From positions 1 through 13,692 of the forward strand of contig CAYMFU010000248.1 in the NCBI GenBank assembly GCA_964389805.1: a stretch of 13,692 bases of DNA. Direction: 5' to 3'. Made by a program: the position numbers and the translations under genes. Of the stretch, positions 5,648 through 13,692 are shown one piece after another. Source of the stretch: JAGTVG01 sp964389805. GTDB taxonomy: Bacteria; Bacteroidota; Bacteroidia; Cytophagales; Cyclobacteriaceae. Under the pieces are notes generated by a model that saw only the letters and a list, made by a program, of their open reading frames with translations, was not told the DNA's origin and searched no databases. Every line of letters begins with the position of its first letter. The stretch's first letter is position 1.

Positions 5648-8065
5648 CTAAAATTTGAGCTTGAATTTTATATTAAAGAATCGCCCTGACAAGGAGTTTG
5701 GTACGGCATAATAAATATTGTTAAAATCTCTTACCCAATAATAACTTATCTGATTATTCCTTCCTGTTAAATTCAGCACCTCTACTCCTAACCAAATGGA
5801 TTCAAGAGAATTAACGTTTTTCAAGAAAAAGATTTTAGATAGTCCTATGTCTATCCTCTGATAAGATTCTCCTCTAAAAACATTTCTGTATTCCATACTA
5901 TTTGGAGGGCCAAATGGTAATCCGGATGCATAATTCAAATTTAAGTACACCCTGTAGGTAGGATTTTTCGGAAGATGATCCTGAAAGAATATATTGAAGT
6001 TTACTAACTGGTCTGTAGGCCTGGGTATCATGCTCCTGTCATCAATGGAAAGATCTTCCTTGGTAGATAAGAATCCTATGCTGAACCAGGATTCATCACC
6101 CGGGACAAATTCTCCGCTAACCCTGAAATCAAATCCTGCTGCATATCCTGTGGCCACATTGTCTGCATAATACCTGATTCTAACATTATTTATATCATAC
6201 GGTATTATATCATCCAGATATTTATAATATGCTTCTAAAATAATCTTAAAGGGACGTCCCCAAAAACTAAAATTGTAATCCATACCAGCTATAGCATGGT
6301 AGGATTTTTGGGCATTTACATCCAGATTCAGGCTGCCATCAAATCTTCTGAACTCCCTGTAGAATGGTTGTTGTTGGTATAATCCCAGGGCAGCCCGAAA
6401 AACAATGTTTCTTCTCCATGAAGGAAAATACGAATATTGGATGCGAGGACTAATAAGGAAGTTGTTATTCAGGTCAAGGTAGTTGAAACGAAGACCGTAG
6501 GTTAATAAATGCCGATTGTTAAAATTAATATGGTGCTGAATATAGCCCGTCAGCACATTGCCCTCGGTATGATTATCGGCATCAATATGCTCTGTGATAG
6601 TCACGTAATCTGCCGAATCGATAAAACTATATTCATGAATATGATCATCAAATTCCTGATAGGCATATCCTATTCCAAAACCAATATGACTTTTATCAGA
6701 TATAACAAGTTCATTTCGAACTTCTGTATTTAATATTTGAGCATTTAATTTGTTCCTTGCAGATTCAAAATCAGAACCTATACCTCGTAAGCTAATGCAC
6801 TTATTGAATGTTTCAGATTCTGGCCTTTTATCGACATCACATATTCTGTACCCAGCCTCAATATCAAAATATTCTCTTTCCTGCGTATAATAGTTAGAGA
6901 ATATAAGATGAGAGCTAAATTTCTCTGTGAATCTATGCGTTAACTTGAATGCACCCTGATACGTATTGTAGTTCAATAACTCCCTTCCGATAAAAGCAAC
7001 ATATATATTTAATGGTTCATTAAATGTACCAAAGGATGTTTCACGACTAACAGGTAATAAGGTGTATTGGTTCTTCGAAAATGCAAATAAGACACCCAAT
7101 TCAGTTTTAGGAAGATCGCCGATTTTTTTGCTTCCCAGATTAAAATGGAAATAAGATTGTATGTCAGTATACCTGGGATAATATTCACCTTTGGTCTCAA
7201 GTGTGTTTAGGAGATATTCAGATCTTTTATGCCTTGCCCCAATGATATATGAAATTTTGTCTTTTTTAATATTTCCACCTATATGAAAAGAGCCTCCCAG
7301 CAATCCGATAGCCAGTGAACCATTAAACTCCTTGGGGTTTTTATAGGTAACATTCAGATTTGAGGAGAGTGCGTCCCCATATTCGGGTTGCCATCCTCCC
7401 GAAGAAAAATTTACCTCTTTGGTTAAATCCGGGTTGATGAAACTTAATCCTTCCTGTTCACCGGAACGAGTCAAAAATGGCCGGTAAACGGGTATATCGT
7501 TAACATAAACCAGGTTTTCATCGAAATTACCTCCCCTCACCGAATACGTACTGGAAAGTTCGTTATTACTTACCACTCCGGGTAATGTTACAAGAATCTG
7601 GTTGAAATCATTAAATGGAGTTGGCAAATATTCAATACTTTTTGGTTTCAGGGTATAAACACTCACCTGATCCCTAACTTCATCATCAGGGGCCGATGTA
7701 ATTGATATGCTGTCCAAGACCCTTAGTCTTTGACTTAAGGTCACGTCAAGCAATTTCCTTTCGGCAGGTTCAAGTCTTAAAGTATCCTTATATATATTAT
7801 AATTCAGGTGTCGAACTATAAATGTAAAATTAATCTTTGAGGGAAGAGTTAATTCATAGTTTCCAAGACTATCAGTTGTTGTGCCTGTGTTAAATTCCGG
7901 AATGGAGATTGTGGCCGTCTGGATCGGGTTATTGATTGAATCACTAATAGTCCCAAATAGAATACCCTGTTGCGCCATTAGCATCATGGGCATGATGTTT
8001 AAACATATAAAAACTATATATGATTTAATTGAAGAAAGACCTTTCACCCTGGAAGAATCAAACAA
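5648..8065 (-). CDS. TonB-dependent outer-membrane receptor with carboxypeptidase-regulatory-like domain
   Basis: Energy-coupled outer-membrane transporter. Residues 8-31 form a signal peptide ending MLMAQ. Residues 34-112 are a CarboxypepD_reg-like beta-sandwich (GILFGTISDSINNPIQTATI, TTTDSLGNYEL). Residues about 140-242 are the plug, with LPGV at 161-164 and YSVRGGNFDENLVYVND at 174-190. The remainder is a 22-strand-type barrel ending in FFNIKFKLKF, with the expected terminal Phe. At 805 residues it is shorter than SusC proteins and no SusD partner follows, so the substrate cannot be guessed. There is no in-frame ATG before the hydrophobic core. The start is either TTG at 8065, overlapping the rpe stop by eight bases, or GTG at 8047, which gives the cleaner signal peptide KGLSSIKSYIVF. 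It is the last gene of the tight series from etfA. No GC-rich terminator follows. Confidence 0.93.
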   Translation of the reverse strand: MFDSSRVKGLSSIKSYIVFICLNIMPMMLMAQQGILFGTISDSINNPIQTATISIPEFNTGTTTDSLGNYELTLPSKINFTFIVRHLNYNIYKDTLRLEPAERKLLDVTLSQRLRVLDSISITSAPDDEVRDQVSVYTLKPKSIEYLPTPFNDFNQILVTLPGVVSNNELSSTYSVRGGNFDENLVYVNDIPVYRPFLTRSGEQEGLSFINPDLTKEVNFSSGGWQPEYGDALSSNLNVTYKNPKEFNGSLAIGLLGGSFHIGGNIKKDKISYIIGARHKRSEYLLNTLETKGEYYPRYTDIQSYFHFNLGSKKIGDLPKTELGVLFAFSKNQYTLLPVSRETSFGTFNEPLNIYVAFIGRELLNYNTYQGAFKLTHRFTEKFSSHLIFSNYYTQEREYFDIEAGYRICDVDKRPESETFNKCISLRGIGSDFESARNKLNAQILNTEVRNELVISDKSHIGFGIGYAYQEFDDHIHEYSFIDSADYVTITEHIDADNHTEGNVLTGYIQHHINFNNRHLLTYGLRFNYLDLNNNFLISPRIQYSYFPSWRRNIVFRAALGLYQQQPFYREFRRFDGSLNLDVNAQKSYHAIAGMDYNFSFWGRPFKIILEAYYKYLDDIIPYDINNVRIRYYADNVATGYAAGFDFRVSGEFVPGDESWFSIGFLSTKEDLSIDDRSMIPRPTDQLVNFNIFFQDHLPKNPTYRVYLNLNYASGLPFGPPNSMEYRNVFRGESYQRIDIGLSKIFFLKNVNSLESIWLGVEVLNLTGRNNQISYYWVRDFNNIYYAVPNSLSGRFFNIKFKLKF

Positions 8066-8708
8066 TATTTTTTAACACATTAATCGTATTCGTTGGGTTT
8101 TCTGATTTGAACACAAACGTGCCAGCTACAAATACATCAACGCCAGCATCATGCAATTGTTTTATGTTTTGAGTAGAAACGCCCCCATCCACTTGAATTA
8201 ATAATTCCGGATTTATTTCTTTCGATAGCGCTCTCAGGACTTTTATCTTTTCAAAAGAAGATTCAATGAAATTCTGCCCTCCAAATCCCGGATTTACAGT
8301 CATAATTAAAACCATGTCCAAGTCTTTAAGAACCGGCTTTAATAATCCTACATCAGTATGTGGATTTAAAGCCACACCTGCTCTGGCCCCTGTGTTTTTT
8401 ATTTGCTGAATGGTACTGTGTAAATGTATGCAGGTTTCGTAATGAACAGTAATCATATATGACCCAGATTCGGCAAATCTTTCGATATATTTCTCTGGAT
8501 TAACGATCATTAAATGAACATCAAGCGGCTTTTTGGAACTTGAATGAATGGACTTTATTATGGAGAATCCAAATGAAATATTTGGCACAAAAACACCATC
8601 CATGATATCTAAGTGGATCCAGTCTGCCTCACTTTTGTTAATCAGTTCGATTTGAGACTTGAGATCTAAAAAATCAGCATTTAAAATTGAGGGAGATATA
8701 ATAATCAT
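8058..8708 (-). CDS. rpe: Ribulose-phosphate 3-epimerase
   Basis: Interconverts D-ribulose 5-phosphate and D-xylulose 5-phosphate in the cytoplasmic pentose phosphate pathway. The 216-residue TIM barrel matches the family length and carries the diagnostic motifs SPSILNADF, HLDIMDGVFVPNISFG, DVHLMI, MTVNPGFGGQ and QVDGGV. Metal and catalytic residues are in place: His32, Asp34, His65 and Asp174, with Asp34 and Asp174 the acid/base pair. It starts 26 bases after the protease gene, and its stop overlaps the possible TTG start of the TonB-dependent receptor, which suggests translational coupling. A housekeeping sugar-phosphate enzyme between a secreted protease and an outer-membrane receptor has no obvious functional logic. 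Confidence 0.97.
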   Translation of the reverse strand: MIIISPSILNADFLDLKSQIELINKSEADWIHLDIMDGVFVPNISFGFSIIKSIHSSSKKPLDVHLMIVNPEKYIERFAESGSYMITVHYETCIHLHSTIQQIKNTGARAGVALNPHTDVGLLKPVLKDLDMVLIMTVNPGFGGQNFIESSFEKIKVLRALSKEINPELLIQVDGGVSTQNIKQLHDAGVDVFVAGTFVFKSENPTNTINVLKNIV

Positions 8709-8734
8709 ATATTGAAGATTTTAAAATCAAAAAA

Positions 8735-10384
8735 TCAAGGGATAAGGATCTTTACCTTACCATTATCCTTGCCAGAATATAAATGTAGAACGTAAATTCC
8801 TGATGATAATTCTTTTAGATCAAGTTCAAACCTGCTTCCATTTTTTATTTTTTCTGCCCTGTAAAAGAAGACCATTGATCCATTCAGGTCAAATATCTGG
8901 ATATCGATATCATTTCCTGAAGCTCCGGGATTTAATATTTCAACATATAACCTGTGATTTTTTACAGGATTCGGATAAATCTTATATCCCTTTTCTGTAA
9001 GATCATCATCTAATGAAGTTATTTCAGACTGAATAGCTCTAAAGTCCGGAATTCCATATCCAAGTAAAGTGTCAGGGTTATAAAACTGTGAACTTCCTTT
9101 CTTAATCAATTCAATAACTTCCATATTATTTAAGTCAGGATAGGCCTGCCAGACCCCGGCTGCCAAGCCAGCAATGAGAGGAGCAGCATATGAAGTCCCT
9201 GATCCGGAAGTCAACAAACCATTCCAACCTACAATACTCGTTCCTTTACCAAGCGCACTAACTTCGGGCTTTATTCGTTCATCTGATGTTGGCCCGGTCG
9301 AACTGAAGATCTGATATTCCTCAGCCTCATTAACGGCGCCTACGGCAATTACTGAATCAGCATCAGCTGGCGCAACCATTTTCCTCCATAATGCATCATC
9401 CCCCTCATTTCCTACGCTCACTACACAAAGTATACCTTTTGAAGCTGCAATATCATTACTCCTGGTGATGATCGCCGTATTGCCATCCATATCCTCATAG
9501 TTATAATCCATAGAAGGATCATCAAAAGTATTATAACCTAATGAGGTATTTATTATATCCACTCCTATGCTATCCGCAAATTCTGTAGCAAATAGCCAAT
9601 TATATTCTTCGATTATATATTCTGTTGGCACATCTTCTGTTACACAGAGAATTACTTCAGCATCAGGAGCTACACCAACAAAAACATCTTCAAAATATGC
9701 TGTTATAGTAGAAAGGACACTTGTTCCATGATCATCATACCTGTAAATGTTATTAGAATTCTCAACAAAATCCCAAGCAGCTATTAGCTGATTATTTTCA
9801 TACATCCTGGTAAAATACGGGCTGAAATTCGTGCCGATAAACCCTGCATCAAATACGGCTATCATTTTTCCCTGCCCTGAAAATCCTGCGGAGTGCATTT
9901 CTCCCACACCAATCATATCGTTCTGAGCAGCATTAGCAAGTTCTTCAATTCCAGAAGCTTGATCCAGATATTCGGCAGTTGAAGATTCATTTAATGATTC
10001 CAGATTGAGTCGCTGGCCCGGCGCTACATATTGTACTTCCCTAACGTAATTTAGTTGTTCAATATCTGGCACTTTTGATTCATCTGCCTCAACCAGTACA
10101 CCATTAAGCCATTTAGTCTGATAAAAAACACTTACGCTATCTATGTTATTGACACCATTAATATAGAGACTGTTTACTGGGAGGTCCTGTAAGGTTACCG
10201 GGATATTATATTTTTGTCTTCTTTCTATTGCTCTTTCAGACAAATAAGCCTCCGGATTATCGATTGTGTAAACAGATTCGAATTTTGTATCAAAAAAAAC
10301 CATGTACCTGTTCACTTGTGCAGATACCTGGTTCACATATATCATACACATAAATGCTATCACTACCACTTTACTCATTCCCAT
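8735..10384 (-). CDS. Secreted subtilisin-like (S8) serine protease with T9SS sorting domain
   Basis: A 549-residue exported endopeptidase. Layout: signal peptide 1-23 (ending VSAQ); propeptide about 24-125 with LSERAIERRQ and TKWLNGVLVEA, as seen in Bacteroidota subtilisins; S8 catalytic domain about 160-450; C-terminal sorting domain 465-549. The triad is complete: Asp179 in IAVFDAGF, His219 in DDHGTSV, Ser398 in SGSGTSYAAP, with oxyanion Asn326 in SVGNEG. The tail shows YKIYPNPV near 468 and a final GKVKILIP, typical of type A T9SS domains, so it is probably secreted through the outer membrane and surface-attached or released. The T9SS itself is not in the window. The gene begins inside the end of the lipoprotein gene: ATG codons at 10384 or 10378 overlap it, and AGGG lies seven bases before the second. 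This suggests translational coupling. Confidence 0.95.
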   Translation of the reverse strand: MGMSKVVVIAFMCMIYVNQVSAQVNRYMVFFDTKFESVYTIDNPEAYLSERAIERRQKYNIPVTLQDLPVNSLYINGVNNIDSVSVFYQTKWLNGVLVEADESKVPDIEQLNYVREVQYVAPGQRLNLESLNESSTAEYLDQASGIEELANAAQNDMIGVGEMHSAGFSGQGKMIAVFDAGFIGTNFSPYFTRMYENNQLIAAWDFVENSNNIYRYDDHGTSVLSTITAYFEDVFVGVAPDAEVILCVTEDVPTEYIIEEYNWLFATEFADSIGVDIINTSLGYNTFDDPSMDYNYEDMDGNTAIITRSNDIAASKGILCVVSVGNEGDDALWRKMVAPADADSVIAVGAVNEAEEYQIFSSTGPTSDERIKPEVSALGKGTSIVGWNGLLTSGSGTSYAAPLIAGLAAGVWQAYPDLNNMEVIELIKKGSSQFYNPDTLLGYGIPDFRAIQSEITSLDDDLTEKGYKIYPNPVKNHRLYVEILNPGASGNDIDIQIFDLNGSMVFFYRAEKIKNGSRFELDLKELSSGIYVLHLYSGKDNGKVKILIP

Positions 10385-11129
10385 ACCCTATCAATTCCTG
10401 CTTGAAGTCTACGCCCTGCTCAATAATTTGCTTTCCAAGGCATTCATTTTCAGTACAATAGTGCAAAATAATAGATTCTTTATAAATAAGACCTACATTC
10501 TCTGCATAAATTTCATTCCTTATGTCTTTCATTACTATAGAATCCTGATTAAACTCGTGGATTACCGTAATCGTAGAGTTGAAGTCAATATTTTCTAAAT
10601 TAATTGGTTGATATGTGTGTTCATACAGGTACAATTCCTCTTCTAGTGTATTAAAGGCATTCCCATCCCATTGCTTTTGATCTAGTACCGGAAATACCAA
10701 TTTGGCAAAAGGAATATTATTTTCATTAACAACCACGTTGGTTTCTGATTTTATTACCGTCCAAACTGAATCGATTACCCAGGCGACTGTGTCATTGGAT
10801 CTTTTATATCGGTTCAGAGTATAAGTTATCCCACCGGTTTGGTTAATAAAACTGTCGCCAACTTGTTCCTTTAACAAATATCTAATGGTATCAGGGGTAT
10901 TCAAAATGGAGTATTTGATTTGCTCTATTTTATATTCTCTATAGTCGCCTGTTGATAGTGGATAAAAAGCTTGGCCGGTTTCTGTAGGATCGATTTCAAT
11001 TTTTGAATCACAACCAGATGCATAGATAAGTATAAGTCCCGAAAGGATTGCTTTCAAATTGTTTATTAATGGATGAACTCTGGCTGCTTTCAATATGTTT
11101 GACAGGAAATATATTACAAAGATAATCAA
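10371..11129 (-). CDS. Lipoprotein of unknown function, coupled to the S8 protease gene
   Basis: I do not recognise a family. The key feature is a lipobox, LIYASGCDSK, after a hydrophobic run, which predicts lipid attachment at Cys40 (numbering from 11129). The mature part of about 210 residues is beta-rich and acidic, with segments such as EIDPTETGQAFYPLSTGDYREYKI and many Asn, Asp and Tyr residues. There is a Cys pair near the C-terminus (HYCTENECLG). No in-frame ATG exists ahead of the lipobox. The open frame allows TTG at 11129, overlapping the nupC stop; a TTG at 11057 would give MKAILSGLILIYASGC, a textbook lipoprotein signal, and is my preferred true start. Its end overlaps the protease start by 14 bases. 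The pairing suggests a periplasmic or surface partner, but this is inference. Confidence 0.8.
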   Translation of the reverse strand: MIIFVIYFLSNILKAARVHPLINNLKAILSGLILIYASGCDSKIEIDPTETGQAFYPLSTGDYREYKIEQIKYSILNTPDTIRYLLKEQVGDSFINQTGGITYTLNRYKRSNDTVAWVIDSVWTVIKSETNVVVNENNIPFAKLVFPVLDQKQWDGNAFNTLEEELYLYEHTYQPINLENIDFNSTITVIHEFNQDSIVMKDIRNEIYAENVGLIYKESIILHYCTENECLGKQIIEQGVDFKQELIGYGNE

Positions 11130-12415
11130 ACCATAATGGCCCCTGCAATAGTTGCTGTCATTAATGTTGCTAGTGTGGCAGCAAGTAATGCCTTTAAGCC
11201 TAAACGGGAAAGATCAGCTTGCCTGTTGGGGGCTATTCCACCTATCCCCCCTACCTGAATTGCTATACTGCTGAAATTTGAAAATCCACAAAGCGCATAA
11301 GTGGCGATTATCACAGACTTTTTACTTAACATACCCTCTCTCATCAGACCGCTTAAACTTTCATATGCCACAAACTCATTGATCACAGTCTTTTGACCAA
11401 TCAGACTACCTACCTGCAGGGTTTCTGACCATTCCACCCCAATTGCAAAGGCAAAGATCCTGAAAACCTGACCTAAAAGGTATTCCAGTGATAATCCACT
11501 GAATTGCCCGTTTGTATTTGAAATAATTACTTCATTAAGCCCAGTCCAGGCTCCAATCATATCTCTAAGAATATAATTTATAAGAAAAATAATTGCTATA
11601 AAGGCAAGCAACATAGCACCTATATTTAAGGCAAGTTTTAATCCCACGGATGCACCCCTTGCAAGGGCATCTATCAGGTTGACGCCCATTTGTTCTTGTG
11701 ACACTGTCAGATCCTTATCAATCTTATCAAATTCCCTTTCTGGTATTAATATTTTAGACATAACAATGGCAGCTGGGGCATTCATTATTGAAGCGCTCAA
11801 AAGGTAAGCAGCGAATCTTGCCTGCTCTGCCGGATCATCTCCCCCCAAAAAAGTCACATATCCTGCGAGAACGCCACCAGCAATAGTAGCCATTCCACCT
11901 GTCATAAGGCACATAAGTTCTGATTTGGTCATTTTTGCAATGAATGGTTTCACCAGCAAAGGTGCCTCAGTTTGGCCCAGAAATATATTGCCTGCAGCTG
12001 AAAGGCTTTCAGCACCTGATAATCTCATGGTTCGAACCATTACCCAGGCTATTCCTTTCACAATAAATTGCAAAACACCAAGATAATAAAGGCCTGTAGA
12101 AATAGAGGCAAAGAAAATTACTGTTGGAAGCACCCGGAAGGCAAAAATATATCCATAATCAGTCCGGGCTAGTCCGTTAAAAAGGAATTGTGCCCCGTCA
12201 TTTGAGAAACTAAGAAGTTTTACAAAGCCACGACTGATCCAGTCAAACATACCTTCGACGAAAGGTACCTGGGTGATCAGGATCCCAAACATCAACTGTA
12301 ATCCAACACCCATGCCTACTAGCCTCCAGTCTATATGTTTTTTGTCTCTTGAAAAAGCATAAGCCACTAGAAGTAAAAAAATCAGGCCTAATAATCCCCT
12401 TAGAATCGCAACCAT
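11126..12415 (-). CDS. nupC: NupC-type concentrative nucleoside transporter
   Basis: Inner-membrane symporter of the CNT family, importing nucleosides with sodium or protons for salvage. The 429-residue protein has the hydrophobic profile and length of bacterial CNTs. Binding motifs are present: GQTEAPLL at 147-154 in the first re-entrant hairpin, SASIMNAPAA at 207-216, KTVINEFVAY at 342-351 (Glu347) and CGFSNFSSIAIQ at 376-387 (Asn380, Ser383). These correspond to the nucleoside-contact residues known from the Vibrio cholerae CNT structure. The ATG at 12415 follows the nuclease stop by 13 bases, and its stop overlaps the possible TTG start of the lipoprotein gene. Specificity and coupling ion cannot be read from the sequence. 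The symbol is a family name, not proof of orthology with E. coli nupC. Confidence 0.95.
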   Translation of the reverse strand: MVAILRGLLGLIFLLLVAYAFSRDKKHIDWRLVGMGVGLQLMFGILITQVPFVEGMFDWISRGFVKLLSFSNDGAQFLFNGLARTDYGYIFAFRVLPTVIFFASISTGLYYLGVLQFIVKGIAWVMVRTMRLSGAESLSAAGNIFLGQTEAPLLVKPFIAKMTKSELMCLMTGGMATIAGGVLAGYVTFLGGDDPAEQARFAAYLLSASIMNAPAAIVMSKILIPEREFDKIDKDLTVSQEQMGVNLIDALARGASVGLKLALNIGAMLLAFIAIIFLINYILRDMIGAWTGLNEVIISNTNGQFSGLSLEYLLGQVFRIFAFAIGVEWSETLQVGSLIGQKTVINEFVAYESLSGLMREGMLSKKSVIIATYALCGFSNFSSIAIQVGGIGGIAPNRQADLSRLGLKALLAATLATLMTATIAGAIMV

Positions 12416-12428
12416 ATTTAATTATAAA

Positions 12429-13034
12429 TTAATTTCTTCTATTCAACTCATCGCGGATCTTAGCAGCTCTTTCATAATCTTCCTCATCCAAAGCTTTATT
12501 TAACATCTCTTTCAACTTATCGTATGAATGATCTTTTAGAGGTTTATCCTCGGAAGGACTTGGAGTCTTTGATTCCTCTTTGGTAATTTCTGCGGTTAAA
12601 TCTGAGGCTTCATCTTCAGACTCGTCAGTAAGAATGATGCCGGCATCAGTCATTATTTTTTCATATGTATAGATTGGTGCACTGAATCTTAACCCTATGG
12701 CAATTGCATCGGATGGACGAGCATCTATCTCAACTGTTTTACTATCATTTTCACAAACTATCTTAGCGAAAAACACACCTTCCTTCAAATCGGAAATAAC
12801 GATCTCCTTGATAGTATAGTTAAAAGAATGCCCGAAAGATTTAAATAGATCGTGGGTCATCGGACGGTTTGGGATGATTTTTTCGATTTCAATGGCTATA
12901 GCCTGGGCTTCAAACATACCAATAATGATAGGCAGCCGACGGTTCCCATCCGTCTCACCCAGTACGAGAGCAAAAGATCCTGATTGCGATTGACTAGAGG
13001 ATAATCCCAGTATTTCCAGTTGAATTTTTTCCAC
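12429..13034 (-). CDS. Bifunctional nuclease family protein (DUF151) with UVR motif
   Basis: A 201-residue cytoplasmic protein. Residues 1 to about 130 form a BFN/DUF151 domain, with LGLSSSQSQSGSFALVLGE, RLPIIIGMFEAQAIAIE, a THDLFKSFG segment and DARPSDAIAIGLR. Members of this family have been reported with DNase and RNase activity. A Ser/Glu/Lys-rich linker (about 131-165) leads to a C-terminal UVR (UvrB/UvrC) motif at 170-200, KLKEMLNKALDEEDYERAAKIRDEL. This fusion is common in Bacteroidota. The start is GTG at 13034, nine bases... after the etfA stop; no ATG fits the conserved N-terminus EKIQLEILGLS. Position between etfA and nupC matches an order I recall from other members of the phylum. 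The physiological role remains unclear. Confidence 0.93.
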   Translation of the reverse strand: MEKIQLEILGLSSSQSQSGSFALVLGETDGNRRLPIIIGMFEAQAIAIEIEKIIPNRPMTHDLFKSFGHSFNYTIKEIVISDLKEGVFFAKIVCENDSKTVEIDARPSDAIAIGLRFSAPIYTYEKIMTDAGIILTDESEDEASDLTAEITKEESKTPSPSEDKPLKDHSYDKLKEMLNKALDEEDYERAAKIRDELNRRN

Positions 13035-13043
13035 GTTAAAAAA

Positions 13044-13692
13044 TTATTTATTTTCTCGAATTACATCAATTAACTTAGGAACCACTTCAAAAGCATCTCC
13101 CACTATTCCATAATCGGCATTTTTAAAAAATGGCGCTTCAGAATCATTGTTTATAACAACGATAACTTTCGAAGAACTTACTCCAGCTATATGCTGAATT
13201 GCTCCTGATATTCCAATTGCAATATACAAATTTGGCGCTACTTTTATGCCGGTTTGGCCAACATGTTCATGATGCGGTCTCCAGCCTACGTCGGATACAG
13301 GTTTACTACACCCAACAGCAGCTCCCAATTCATTGGCAAGTTTTTCAATCATCTCCCAATTTTCAGGACCTTTTAATCCTCTTCCGGCAGAGACTACAAT
13401 GTCTGCTTCAGGCAGCAAAACCTTTCCTGAAGATTTATCACTACCTGTAATAACAGCATCAACCATATCAGGATTAGCCTTCAATTCTGAATTTTCAATA
13501 TTCACATCCTTTTGATTCTCGATTAATCCAACTGCGTTTCTTTTTATTGAAATAACCTTCTTTGGTGATGTTAAAACCAGATCTTCGAAAGCCTTTCCTG
13601 AGTATATACTTCTTCGAACTATAAATTTACTTCCAATATTCGGTAATTCTGAAACATTAGTTGCGATACTGGCCTTCTGTAAAATAGCAATT
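13044..13692 (-). CDS. etfA: Electron transfer flavoprotein alpha subunit, C-terminal part
   Basis: Alpha subunit of the ETF heterodimer, which carries FAD and passes electrons from acyl-CoA and related dehydrogenases to the quinone pool or other acceptors. The frame stays open to the right edge, so 215 residues are visible and the N-terminus lies outside; a GTG at 13505 is internal, not a start. Just inside the edge, KASIATNVSELPN and RRSIYSGKAFE match the domain junction. The FAD-binding domain follows: GRGLKGPENWEMIEKLA, GCSKPVSDVGWRPHHEHVGQTG, YIAIGISGAIQHIAGV, SKVIVVINND, APFFKNADYGIVGDAFEVVPKLI. All expected FAD-contact motifs are present. It is the first visible gene of the tight series, only nine bases upstream of the nuclease gene. 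etfB is presumably just beyond the edge. Confidence 0.96.
   Translation of the reverse strand, partial: IAILQKASIATNVSELPNIGSKFIVRRSIYSGKAFEDLVLTSPKKVISIKRNAVGLIENQKDVNIENSELKANPDMVDAVITGSDKSSGKVLLPEADIVVSAGRGLKGPENWEMIEKLANELGAAVGCSKPVSDVGWRPHHEHVGQTGIKVAPNLYIAIGISGAIQHIAGVSSSKVIVVINNDSEAPFFKNADYGIVGDAFEVVPKLIDVIRENK

Noticed and set aside
7009..7200. Short minus-strand frame inside the receptor gene, and plus-strand frames at 6509-6733 and 7881-8075
   Set aside because: They overlap the TonB-dependent receptor in other frames and show no domain, signal or start context.
5648..8065. SusC of a polysaccharide-utilisation locus
   Set aside because: At 805 residues it is shorter than SusC proteins, and no SusD, glycoside hydrolase or sensor gene lies nearby.
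8717..8728. Perfect 12-base palindrome GATTTTAAAATC between protease and rpe
   Set aside because: Ten of twelve bases are A/T and it has no loop; in such AT-rich spacer DNA this is readily a chance event, and the 26-base gap argues against a regulated promoter.
10214..10598. Plus-strand frames over the protease/lipoprotein junction
   Set aside because: Antisense to two supported genes; composition (His, Tyr, Ile rich) is that of a shadow frame.
13044..13505. A separate 153-residue gene starting with GTG at 13505
   Set aside because: The frame continues upstream without a stop to the window edge and the added residues match ETF alpha, so the GTG is internal.

Overview
The window looks like chromosomal DNA from a member of the Bacteroidota. 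It is AT-rich, Shine-Dalgarno sequences are mostly absent, and one gene carries a type IX secretion (T9SS) sorting domain. It also has a TonB-dependent receptor with an N-terminal carboxypeptidase-regulatory-like domain, a bifunctional nuclease with a UVR tail, and the neighbour order etfA - bifunctional nuclease - nupC that I recall from this phylum. A finer placement is not supported. Every intact gene is on the minus strand, so transcription runs from high to low coordinates.

Region 1 (13692 down to 5648) is a tight seven-gene series: etfA (5' end outside the window), bifunctional nuclease, nupC-type nucleoside transporter, an unrecognised lipoprotein, an S8 serine protease with T9SS signal, ribulose-phosphate epimerase (rpe) and a TonB-dependent receptor. 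Gaps are at most 26 bases and three junctions overlap, so this reads as one transcription unit mixing core metabolism with cell-surface functions.

Region 2 (5647 to 4556) is looser. It holds a small secreted helical protein resembling DUF4168, followed by a good intrinsic terminator, and then a 425-base stretch without an intact gene. That stretch carries, on the plus strand, a 47-codon remnant resembling the C-terminus of an efflux periplasmic adaptor (HlyD/MFP family). It is the only coding-like material on that strand.

Region 3 (4555 to 1) has an orphan cytoplasmic protein, an outer-membrane beta-barrel protein with an unusual basic Cys/His tail, gyrA with its own probable promoter, and the first 56 codons of a secreted, probably TPR-type protein.

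No tRNA, rRNA, CRISPR array, insertion sequence or phage gene was seen. I found no convincing new multi-gene system. The items most worth following are the lipoprotein/protease overlapping pair, the orphan/barrel pair and the adaptor-gene remnant.
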